This document shows, piece after piece, positions 1 through 5,645 of a stretch of 6,052 bases of DNA (positions are counted from its first letter, which is position 1; the number at the start of each line of letters is the position of its first letter). The notes below the pieces were generated by a model. The model had not been told where the DNA came from. It made no database searches and worked only from the letters and a program-made list of their open reading frames with translations. The DNA is taken from positions 1 to 6,052 of the forward strand of contig JASHQT010000519.1 in the NCBI GenBank assembly GCA_030039005.1. Direction: 5' to 3'. This DNA is from Bryobacteraceae bacterium (GTDB taxonomy: Bacteria > Acidobacteriota > Terriglobia > Bryobacterales > Bryobacteraceae). The position numbers and the translations under genes were made by a program.

Positions 1-216
1 TTAGGGAGTGTTACTGAGTTCGTTTGAAAGCGCCGAGAGCCATTCGTTCCAGGTAAAATGGCTTTGCTCCAATAAACTGACCATAATAGCGATAGCCTGG
101 AACTGCCACCTCTGGGTGAAAATCGGCCCATCCACATCGTAGGGTAAACCTCGCAATGCCGCCAGAAGTTTGGTCGCTATCAGCCGCTGGGAATGCATAG
201 GTTCCGAAGCCATCAC
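1..216 (-). CDS. Short nitrile hydratase accessory-type protein, probably C-terminally truncated
   Basis: The 71-residue product resembles the N-terminal core of nitrile hydratase accessory (activator/P14K-like) proteins, which help metal insertion into the hydratase alpha subunit and share a fold with the beta-subunit N terminus. Visible hallmarks are DVDGPIF (residues 27-33), W37 followed by a hydrophobic helix, and FTWNEW (54-59) followed by SALSNEL. Family members usually run on for several dozen residues with a YxxW-type helix, but here a TAA stop lies at positions 1-3. Possible starts are GTG at 216, ATG at 213, or ATG at 198; the last has a GGA about 7 nt upstream. No hydratase alpha or beta gene lies upstream, where 314 nt of noncoding DNA separates it from ctaA. 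It may be a decayed remnant, or a frameshift may hide the rest beyond the left edge. The family assignment is fairly good; functionality is doubtful. Confidence 0.6.
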   Translation of the reverse strand: MMASEPMHSQRLIATKLLAALRGLPYDVDGPIFTQRWQFQAIAIMVSLLEQSHFTWNEWLSALSNELSNTP

Positions 217-530
217 TTAGCGGCCCGCGAAGACAAATCATGGCCGTGGCTTTACGGATAACCTATCATGCAACGGCTTCCAATTTATGAGAAGACCGGT
301 CAACTCACGGTCACTGACCGGTCTGTGACATCATGAAGAGCCAGAAGTCCTCATCGGATCGGGTCACCCAACATCTAGCCCCATCTCCATGAACCCCATT
401 TCCATCAGTTGGCGCGGCAGCCCGGCTGATCTCTACATTTCTTGTAGGGCACGGCCTGGATGATCGCACAGATAGATGAAGGAATAGACGAGCGGGCTGT
501 GGTCGAGAAGGGCAGATGCATTCTCTAGCG
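217..530. other. Intergenic region without a convincing gene
   Basis: This 314-nt stretch separates the end of ctaA from the start of the nitrile hydratase accessory-like fragment. Neither strand holds a frame that looks like a protein family. A plus-strand ATG at 334 opens only a 19-codon frame. On the minus strand a frame different from ctaA runs to a stop near 433, but its peptide was not recognised. No uridine-tracted hairpin that would end the ctaA transcript was found. The one clear structure is the pair of GACCGGTC palindromes at 294-329, listed separately. Confidence 0.6.
294..329. promoter_or_regulatory. Paired GACCGGTC palindromes, candidate operator
   Basis: The 8-bp palindrome GACCGGTC occurs at 294-301 and again at 316-323, with centres exactly 22 bp apart, about two helical turns. 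The second copy is embedded in a 20-bp inverted repeat (310-329) that is perfect except for one T/T pair at 315/324. A palindrome with no loop is more like a site for a dimeric repressor than a terminator. GACC/GGTC half-sites are common in TetR-family operators, but no such regulator gene is in the window. It lies about 80 bp upstream of the minus-strand accessory-like gene and just before a plus-strand ATG at 334. The symmetry is seen directly; the operator role is inferred. Confidence 0.5.
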
Positions 531-1373
531 TCACCGGCGATCGCCCACCGGAAAGTGACCGATAGCGGGCGCCGGAACGTGGACGTTGTAGCGGATCAAG
601 ACGGAAAGCGCGAGACCGGCAGCGAACGTGAGCGATCCGTTGGTGACGTGCAGGACGCTGGTGACTACGACCGTGAGGTCGGCCTCGTTGGGGATGATGA
701 TCAGCATCATGAGCGTGGTGAAGCCAAGCAGGACCTGGATGCCAGTGATGACGGCGAGGCTCACCGCGGCGGTTTTGAGCGTGGGGTGATTGGGGAATTG
801 GCGGATGAGGAAGACGGCTACGATCAGGATGAGCAAGAGGACGAGCATCGCGTTCAGGATGTGCCACAGGACGCCGAGGGCGTGATAACGGTAAGATGCG
901 CCGAGCGTGGTTTGCAACAGGATGATGGCGGGGAGGGCGACGGAGAGCGAGCGGAGCGAGGGTTTCCAGGTGTCGGCGATCGGTTCGGGGCCGCGCTGCC
1001 ACGCAGAGGAATGAGTGACGGCGATGGCGACGATGATTCCGAAGAAGACCTGAGCGAGCAAAGCATGCAGGATGCTGGTACCGGATTGGAGCGCGAAACC
1101 GAGTGCGCCATCGAGAACGGCGGCGGCGAGGCCGATCCAGGCCAATCGCGATCCGGCGGCAAAGGCGAGGCCGAGCATAAGAACAACGGCGGCTCCTCCG
1201 GCGACGGTGTGCCACAACTCGAAGGAAAGGGCGATGGGGGGCAGATGGGCGGAAGGCGTCGAAGCGATGGGCCGTTCAAGGCTGGTGACCACGGCGCCGA
1301 GGACGATGGCGATGAGCGCTACGAGCGCGACGAAAAGAGCGGAACGATGGATCAAAGCATGGTTACTTTTCAT
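531..1373 (-). CDS. ctaA: Heme A synthase (CtaA/COX15 family)
   Basis: This 280-residue integral membrane protein is predicted to oxidise the methyl group of heme O to the formyl group of heme A, the cofactor of aa3-type terminal oxidases. It has about eight hydrophobic segments in the two-fold four-helix layout of the family. The expected heme-ligand histidines are visible at H55, H103, H171 and H242. H55 lies in an ExxH motif (E52), matching the essential Glu/His pair of this family, and a second His (H164) precedes H171. The protein has no cysteine, so it lacks the extracellular disulfide pair of the Bacillus-type enzymes. The ATG at 1373 lies inside the 3' end of the small membrane gene (11-nt overlap) and is preceded 7 nt away by GGAAAGAA, which fits translational coupling. 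Neither ctaB nor oxidase subunits are present nearby. Confidence 0.85.
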   Translation of the reverse strand: MKSNHALIHRSALFVALVALIAIVLGAVVTSLERPIASTPSAHLPPIALSFELWHTVAGGAAVVLMLGLAFAAGSRLAWIGLAAAVLDGALGFALQSGTSILHALLAQVFFGIIVAIAVTHSSAWQRGPEPIADTWKPSLRSLSVALPAIILLQTTLGASYRYHALGVLWHILNAMLVLLLILIVAVFLIRQFPNHPTLKTAAVSLAVITGIQVLLGFTTLMMLIIIPNEADLTVVVTSVLHVTNGSLTFAAGLALSVLIRYNVHVPAPAIGHFPVGDRR

Positions 1374-1521
1374 GGCGTACTTCTTTCCACCAGCGCGTAA
1401 CGCCGATGGCGATGATTAACAGACCAACAACAGACAGAATCCAGGTGGACGCGACGCCCCAGAGCGTGAGCATCACGCCCAGGGCGATGACGATGGGGGC
1501 GTAGCTTAAGGGGCGGGTCAT
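1363..1521 (-). CDS. 52-residue two-helix membrane protein, possibly oxidase-associated
   Basis: This small protein has two hydrophobic segments (roughly residues 8-25 and 28-44) separated by a very short turn, and ends in a basic, charged tail (RWWKEVRHEK). The ATG at 1521 is preferred over an in-frame start at 1701, because the intervening residues are low-complexity, Pro/Ser-rich and overlap the cytochrome c gene. A weak GGA sits about 9 nt upstream. The gene overlaps the ctaA start by 11 nt, so the two are probably translated together. Small two-helix proteins of this kind often accompany cytochrome oxidase or its assembly factors (subunit IV-like), and that is a plausible role from context only. 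The sequence does not settle the family. Confidence 0.65.
   Translation of the reverse strand: MTRPLSYAPIVIALGVMLTLWGVASTWILSVVGLLIIAIGVTRWWKEVRHEK
1381..1388 (-). promoter_or_regulatory. Ribosome binding site of ctaA inside the upstream gene
   Basis: GGAAAGAA on the minus strand ends 7 nt before the ctaA ATG at 1373. It lies within the coding sequence of the 52-residue membrane protein, so ribosomes finishing that gene could re-initiate on ctaA. It fixes the ctaA start and supports co-translation. Confidence 0.55.
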
Positions 1522-1530
1522 ACGGAATCC

Positions 1531-1540
1531 AAATATATTT
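1531..1540 (-). promoter_or_regulatory. AT-rich palindrome before the small membrane gene
   Basis: AAATATATTT is a perfect 10-bp palindrome 10-19 nt upstream of the ATG at 1521. It contains TATATT, which could be a -10 element, but no convincing -35 hexamer is seen at the right distance, and a start site there would leave almost no leader. It stands out in an otherwise GC-rich neighbourhood. It may instead be an unstructured, A/U-rich translation-initiation region. Confidence 0.25.
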
Positions 1541-1588
1541 TCTGGCGCTGGGGGTGATCGTGGAGAGATAGCCGACACGGCCGGGGAT

Positions 1589-2425
1589 CTAATTTTTTGT
1601 ACACCGGAGTTCTTTACTGGCAGGGTCGGAGGGAACTCTCCCAGGCCGCCGCTTATCGCGAAAGACCTGATGGCAATGCTGGCAGGCGTCGGCCACGTCA
1701 CCGCTGATGTCGCTCACCTTCTCTTGGTTTCTAGTCTGGGATGCTCGATAAGCCGTCCACCCTACTTCCGCCATTTCTTTCGTGAATCGAATCCAGTCGG
1801 GATCGTTCACAGGGACCGGTCTGCCATTCTCGCAGCGGCGCCCTGGCGTCAGCATTAATGGGGCTGACTCGGCCAACGCGATGGCCGCATAGTCGACAAT
1901 TTCCCACCCCGAATACAGATCACTGCCCCACGTGCTCCAATTGAATCCGCCGTCCGCAGCGGCGGCGTTACCAGACTTTTTCTTCTCCGCGGGATCGTGC
2001 GTCTGAACGGTGAAGATGATGTTGGAATTCGGAAACATGATTCCGCGCATGAGTTGCTGCAGGTTACCTACCGCTGGAAAACCGGGAGGCGGTGGGTAGA
2101 TGGATTCCGGGGCCGGGCCAGCGCTTGATACCGCCGCGCCGATCTGTTGAATATACGCGGCGAGATCCGCTGCCTGGCCGCCGGTGAGTCTGCCGGGATT
2201 ATCCTGTGGCATTGTGTTCCTGATTTTGTCAATCAGATCGGAACTGGGCCACCGCGATCGGAAGTCGGCGCCTGCAAGTGGCGGGCCGCTGCGCCCTTTG
2301 CGGTCCTCGCCATGGCATGAGGCACATTGTTGCTTGTACAACGCGCCGCCGCGGGCGACGTCTTGCGCGCTCAGAGCGATCCCAAACACTCCGGCGATCA
2401 CCATAGTGCACAGCGGCATCTTCAT
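1589..2425 (-). CDS. Diheme cytochrome c with class I and class II-like domains
   Basis: This 278-residue periplasmic electron carrier starts with a signal peptide (about residues 1-20, ending ALSAQ). The class I domain follows, with heme motif CASCH (C34, C37, H38), a GPPLAG segment, a likely axial Met in MPQDN (M72), and a terminal AAYIQQIG helix. A Pro-rich linker (about 106-118) leads to a second, mostly helical domain whose only heme motif, CQHCH (C248, C251, H252), lies near the C terminus, as in cytochrome c' (class II). Segments such as YAAIALAESAPLMLTPGRR and WTAYRAS also resemble that class. The ATG at 2425 is chosen over 2461 because it begins directly with the signal peptide. It lies 90 nt after the PepSY-TM gene and 67 nt before the small membrane gene on the same strand. 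The redox partner is unknown. Diheme binding is well supported; the class II label is less so. Confidence 0.85.
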   Translation of the reverse strand: MKMPLCTMVIAGVFGIALSAQDVARGGALYKQQCASCHGEDRKGRSGPPLAGADFRSRWPSSDLIDKIRNTMPQDNPGRLTGGQAADLAAYIQQIGAAVSSAGPAPESIYPPPPGFPAVGNLQQLMRGIMFPNSNIIFTVQTHDPAEKKKSGNAAAADGGFNWSTWGSDLYSGWEIVDYAAIALAESAPLMLTPGRRCENGRPVPVNDPDWIRFTKEMAEVGWTAYRASQTRNQEKVSDISGDVADACQHCHQVFRDKRRPGRVPSDPASKELRCTKN

Positions 2426-2515
2426 AGGTTTTCCGTTCGTTTCAGCTGGTCGATGTTGCAATCGTCGTGCGGGAGCAATTCTAGTGTCACATCCTCGGTA
2501 CGGGCTGCTGAAAAC

Positions 2516-3736
2516 CTATACCGACAAGGGTACCTTCCGATCGGCTTCGCTCGCTAGTATACTCATCTCCCGACGTCGACGGCGTCTGCGCAAAGCCGGT
2601 AAAATCGAGCGGTTCCACCACATCAGAACGCCACTCACGTACAAAGTCACCGGCGCCAAGCCGACGACAATCCACAGGACGCGCGTGAAATCTCCGCCAA
2701 ACGTTCCGAAATGCAGTGGGTAGAGATCGCGCGTAAGTCGAATGGGCCATGGCAGTTCACGGTGGTAATTGAGACGGATCACCTCGCCCGTGTATTGGTC
2801 GATGTACACCAGATTGTCGCCGGTCCTTCTCCAGTCCCCCGGCAACATCCGTCGTAGCGAATACGGAGCGTCTTTTTGTTGGGGAAAGGTAAACAGCGTA
2901 GTTTCGCCGACTGGCAAAGCCCGCAGGGCAGTCGCATAGATCGCGTCCAAATTCATAGCGCGTGGTTTAGCAACACGCGTGCGCGGTGCAAGGAGCACGG
3001 ACGGTTGGTGCGCCAACGAGGCGACAATCGCCTCATACGTCTTCGGAAACGCGAAGTACGCTCCGGTCACTGCGACGAACATCAGCAGCAGGCTCGCGAA
3101 GAATCCGGTAAGCCGGTGCAGGTCGTAGTTCTTGCGCCGCCACCGGGCTCGAGATTCAAACCGAAGAGCCGAACTCAAGTGCTTCACGCCCGGCCACCAG
3201 ACCACCAAGCCAGTCGAGGCCAGAATTACAAGGAGGAGAGCGCCAATTCCATTAACAGTCTCGCCTGTGGCTCCCGACAGCAAGCGAACATGAAGATCGT
3301 AGATCCACTGCGTCCACTTGCCCTGGAAATGATCTTCGCCCGTGATCCTACCACGATATTTATCCACATAGACGACAACCCGCCCACGAGGCTTACAGTT
3401 GAGATCGAAGCTCCAGGCCAAGTCGGAATCCGCATGCAGGTACGCCTGTACGATCTTGCAGCCAAGGTGTTCCTGCTTGACGGTGTCGTAGGCGCCCTGC
3501 AAAGGCACAGTTAGCCCACTCGCGGGCGGAACAATATGGGAAACCGGACCAAGAAGCAGGCTTTCGATCTCCGGCTTATAAACAATTAGCGAACCCGTCA
3601 GACAAACGACGCTAGCAAGCAGTCCAATGCTGAGCCCGAGGACCAGGTGCACATAGAAAGTGACTTTGCGAAACGAGAGAAGGCGCGGCCGATGCCAGAA
3701 AAGAACGATCCAGTTTTTGGAGGCTTGCCCCGTCAC
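2516..3736 (-). CDS. PepSY-associated transmembrane protein (PiuB/iron-regulated type)
   Basis: This 406-residue inner-membrane protein has four membrane segments (about 28-52, 161-182, 207-230 and 350-374) with two periplasmic PepSY-type regions between them, each ending in a V-Y-(V/I)-D-x-Y-x-G-x-(I/V) strand (about 121-132 and 310-320). Histidines at membrane edges (H30, H149 in DLHVRLL, H207 in DLHRLTG, H342 in LHFGTFGG) are the recurrent feature of the family and may bind heme or metal. Members are frequently iron-repressed and linked to siderophore or ferric reduction. The first PepSY region has two cysteines (C93, C114) that could form a disulfide. The C terminus has seven consecutive arginines (383-389), in line with a cytoplasmic end. 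The GTG start at 3736 is fixed by a strong Shine-Dalgarno 6 nt upstream; no in-frame Met follows until residue 261. It leads the leftward unit and diverges from the regulator. No TonB receptor gene is visible. Confidence 0.85.
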   Translation of the reverse strand: MTGQASKNWIVLFWHRPRLLSFRKVTFYVHLVLGLSIGLLASVVCLTGSLIVYKPEIESLLLGPVSHIVPPASGLTVPLQGAYDTVKQEHLGCKIVQAYLHADSDLAWSFDLNCKPRGRVVVYVDKYRGRITGEDHFQGKWTQWIYDLHVRLLSGATGETVNGIGALLLVILASTGLVVWWPGVKHLSSALRFESRARWRRKNYDLHRLTGFFASLLLMFVAVTGAYFAFPKTYEAIVASLAHQPSVLLAPRTRVAKPRAMNLDAIYATALRALPVGETTLFTFPQQKDAPYSLRRMLPGDWRRTGDNLVYIDQYTGEVIRLNYHRELPWPIRLTRDLYPLHFGTFGGDFTRVLWIVVGLAPVTLYVSGVLMWWNRSILPALRRRRRRREMSILASEADRKVPLSV

Positions 3737-3742
3737 AGAATT

Positions 3743-3749
3743 CCCCCCT
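3743..3749 (-). promoter_or_regulatory. Shine-Dalgarno of the PepSY-TM gene, deciding a GTG start
   Basis: AGGGGGG on the minus strand sits 6 nt before the GTG at 3736. The strength and spacing of this site, together with the lack of an early in-frame ATG, make GTG the likely initiator. Confidence 0.7.
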
Positions 3750-3754
3750 AAAGC

Positions 3755-3764
3755 AATTATAATT
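3755..3764. promoter_or_regulatory. AATTATAATT palindrome carrying TATAAT on both strands
   Basis: This perfect 10-bp palindrome lies 19-28 nt upstream of the PepSY-TM start. It contains TATAAT on the minus strand (3761 to 3756) and on the plus strand (3758 to 3763). On the minus strand it would start transcription near 3749, giving a very short leader. No good -35 hexamer is seen in either direction. As PepSY-TM genes are often iron-repressed, the palindrome could also be part of a repressor site that masks the -10; that is inference. Confidence 0.4.
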
Positions 3765-3850
3765 CGAGACCCCTATGCCTACCGGTTCCCACGCGGACGA
3801 CATCCAAGCCGCAGAACTAATCGCAAGCGCCGGGCGGGCCAGTGGACCAG

Positions 3851-3864
3851 TCAAAGATCAAAGA
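3851..3864 (+). repeat. TCAAAGA tandem repeat in the divergent intergenic region
   Basis: Two adjacent copies of the 7-bp unit TCAAAGA occur at 3851-3857 and 3858-3864, followed by TGATCA. They lie about 30 bp upstream of the regulator's ATG. Winged-helix regulators of the OmpR/ToxR type bind direct repeats, so an autoregulatory site is possible. However, the 7-bp period is shorter than the 10-11 bp usual for two subunits on one face of DNA. Confidence 0.35.
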
Positions 3865-3894
3865 TGATCACGATTTGCCGTATCATAACGGTAG

Positions 3895-5073
3895 ATGATG
3901 TCGGCGCAGGGAGCGAATCAGACACAGATCGATCGGATCCTTCAGAGTAGATCTTTCCGCACGTCTGAAGTTCACCGTAATCTTTTCCAATACCTTGCAA
4001 GCAAGTCGCTTGCCGGGGACACGGATGGCTTGAAGGAATACAACATCGGCCTGGACGTCTTCGCAAAGCCTGAGTCCTATGACCCTCGCCAAGAGTCAGT
4101 TGTCCGTATGCACGTTGCTCGATTGCGCAACAAATTGGCGGAGTACTATCGTTTGGAGGGGAAGGAAGACCCGATTTTCATTGATGTCCCGAAAGGCAGC
4201 TTCAAAGTAACGTTTGAGCCGCGGAACATCCCATTTGAACCCGCGGTGACAGTTATCGCGGAAAATCGTGGAGGCCCGCGGTCCGCGCGATTGGAGAAAG
4301 TACTAAAGGCGCTACTTGCGGCTGCTGTTTTAAGCGCTCTCGGTTTGAGTCTAATCTTTTGGCGATCCAGAGCGGCCTCGCCGAGCCAGATAAAAGTAAC
4401 CGTGCCGGTTGGCGTGCGTGGTCTGTCGGCAGAGTTACAGCAGCTCTGGGGACCTATCCTCGAGACAAACCGGCCGCTGATGGTTTGCCTCACATCCTCT
4501 GAGGGGGCCGGGCAAAGCGGCACAGAGACGGCATCGTTCCTGTTGGGGCAGTTTCTCTCGAATCGCAAAGATAACGTTTTGCTGACGCGCAGCGATTGGC
4601 TTTCAATGCCGGAGCTGTTAATGGACAATGTGGTGGTTCTAGGATCGGGTTTCGACAACAAAGCGATTCAGGCCCTATCGTCCGGCGGTCAATTTGTGTG
4701 GGAGCGCGACGGCATCCGGATCTTACATCCCCAGGTGGGCGAACCACAGTTCATTCCTAACCCGTCTCAAGTGACTGGCGCCGAAACGTTCCAAAGCCAA
4801 GCTCTCATCAGTCACTTGCCTGGTTTACATCAAAACGGCGACGTCCTATATCTTGTTGGCAACGATACCTCCAGTATGCGCGCGGCGGTAGAAGTGCTCA
4901 CCGATCCAACATTAGCCCGCCAATTTGTGGCTAAACTCAAAGCCTCCGACGGCCGTATTCCGCGGTTTTACCAAGCCATATTGCAGGTGCGCTCCATGGA
5001 CAGCATGCCCATCGACATTTCGTACACCTTTCTTAGAGAGATCCTGGCTCAGGACGCGAAGCCGACGCGCTAA
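3895..5073 (+). CDS. Membrane-anchored winged-helix transcriptional regulator (ToxR/CadC-like layout)
   Basis: The 392-residue protein has three parts. Residues 10-108 form a cytoplasmic DNA-binding region: an N-terminal helical part, then LKEYNIGLDVF (46-56), a recognition-helix segment VVRMHVARLRNKL (69-81), and the wing strand IFIDVPKGSFKVTFE (94-108). This matches the OmpR/PhoB-type effector domain in the variant common in Acidobacteriota. A single membrane helix spans about 138-156, flanked by basic residues. Residues 160-392 should be periplasmic and form an unassigned domain with motifs LWGPILETNRPLMVCLTS (184-201) and DVLYLVGNDTSSMRAAVEVLTDP (316-338). There is no receiver domain, so it acts as a one-component sensor. 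An in-frame TAG directly precedes the ATG at 3895; ATG at 3898 is the only close alternative, and the ribosome site is weak. It diverges from the PepSY-TM unit, its most likely target. Its last 162 nt overlap the convergent DUF6644 gene. Confidence 0.8.
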   Translation: MMSAQGANQTQIDRILQSRSFRTSEVHRNLFQYLASKSLAGDTDGLKEYNIGLDVFAKPESYDPRQESVVRMHVARLRNKLAEYYRLEGKEDPIFIDVPKGSFKVTFEPRNIPFEPAVTVIAENRGGPRSARLEKVLKALLAAAVLSALGLSLIFWRSRAASPSQIKVTVPVGVRGLSAELQQLWGPILETNRPLMVCLTSSEGAGQSGTETASFLLGQFLSNRKDNVLLTRSDWLSMPELLMDNVVVLGSGFDNKAIQALSSGGQFVWERDGIRILHPQVGEPQFIPNPSQVTGAETFQSQALISHLPGLHQNGDVLYLVGNDTSSMRAAVEVLTDPTLARQFVAKLKASDGRIPRFYQAILQVRSMDSMPIDISYTFLREILAQDAKPTR

Positions 5074-5637
5074 CGGCGATGCTTCTGCCGGTGCGCGAGT
5101 AATCGATTGCGTCCCGAGCACAACGAGTTCGCTTACCTGCGGGCTCGGCGGTGGCCCCTCCCAGTACCCGATTAAACGTCCCATCGTAAACATCGCGGTC
5201 CACAAGATCAGGGACAGAATCGCGGCGAGCTTCACTGGCGCAGGAATGACCGGGGATTTATCTAACGCCTCGGTATTGTTGTAGACGATCGGGCGGAAGA
5301 TCAGCCCGTGCAGACCGATCAGGCCAAGAATGATCATCTTGGTCCAGAAATACGGATTGGGCGCGTATTTCGTGGCTTCCGAAGTTGCCAGAAGCAGGCC
5401 TGTGGAGATTTGGACGGTCCCTCCCAGACGCTTCCACGGGCGCAGGGCGGTCACCATTTGAGTGATCGTGTATTGGTTGAAGGTCAGCCCGAGAAGGCGC
5501 AGGTTCGTCATGAAGATCATGCCGCCGAACAATGCGATGTCCGTCAGGTGAATCGACAGGACGATCGGGTAGACCAATACAGAATCGGCGAAGTTGGAGA
5601 AAAAGGGAAGGTTTTCGAGAGCCTGAGCGATGGACAC
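4912..5637 (-). CDS. DUF6644-type four-helix membrane protein with a long C-terminal tail
   Basis: The 241-residue product has four membrane segments (about 20-43, 71-88, 97-115 and 138-158). It carries the features that recur in DUF6644 proteins: a His in the first helix (H30) followed 15 residues later by NLRLL, and NPYFWTKM before helix 3, which holds H110. These histidines suggest possible heme binding; the family's function is not established. The GTG at 5637 is preferred over an ATG at 5691 because AGGA (5646-5649) lies 8 nt upstream and leaves a 10-nt gap after the preceding gene, whereas 5691 would overlap that gene by 44 nt. The normal core ends near residue 161 (GYWEG). The last 80 residues are hydrophilic and unlike the family, and residues 189-241 are read antisense to the regulator gene. 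This tail may result from loss of the original stop or from a frameshift. Confidence 0.7.
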   Translation of the reverse strand: MSIAQALENLPFFSNFADSVLVYPIVLSIHLTDIALFGGMIFMTNLRLLGLTFNQYTITQMVTALRPWKRLGGTVQISTGLLLATSEATKYAPNPYFWTKMIILGLIGLHGLIFRPIVYNNTEALDKSPVIPAPVKLAAILSLILWTAMFTMGRLIGYWEGPPPSPQVSELVVLGTQSITRAPAEASPLARRLRVLSQDLSKKGVRNVDGHAVHGAHLQYGLVKPRNTAVGGFEFSHKLAG

Positions 5638-5645
5638 GTCGGCAG

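Noticed and set aside
310..329. 20-bp inverted repeat considered as an intrinsic terminator for ctaA
   Set aside because: The symmetry has no loop and no T-tract follows on either strand; it lies about 200 nt past the ctaA stop.
334..393. 19-codon plus-strand frame starting just after the 20-bp palindrome, considered as the remnant of a TetR-type repressor gene
   Set aside because: The first residues vaguely resemble a repressor N terminus, but a stop follows after 19 codons and no helix-turn-helix sequence appears in any frame downstream.
433..1215. Second minus-strand open frame within ctaA, extending to 433
   Set aside because: The product is Arg/His/Pro-rich with no membrane or domain pattern, and it is a frame-shifted copy of ctaA. 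Its last 33 or so codons lie beyond ctaA but match nothing I recognise.
516..1400. Long plus-strand open frame opposite ctaA (294 codons)
   Set aside because: Its product is a low-complexity string rich in Asp, Glu, Gly and Arg, the usual antisense image of a GC-rich membrane-protein gene. The minus strand has CtaA heme-ligand motifs.
2184..2723. Plus-strand open frame spanning the cytochrome c/PepSY boundary
   Set aside because: It runs antisense to two well-supported genes, has no domain and lacks a clear ribosome binding site.
2876..3514. Plus-strand open frame opposite the PepSY-TM gene (212 codons)
   Set aside because: There is no recognisable domain and the composition is shadow-like. 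The minus-strand gene shows family motifs throughout this stretch.
4146..4661. Minus-strand open frame inside the regulator gene
   Set aside because: It is the antisense shadow of a gene with a clear winged-helix region, membrane helix and continuous reading frame.
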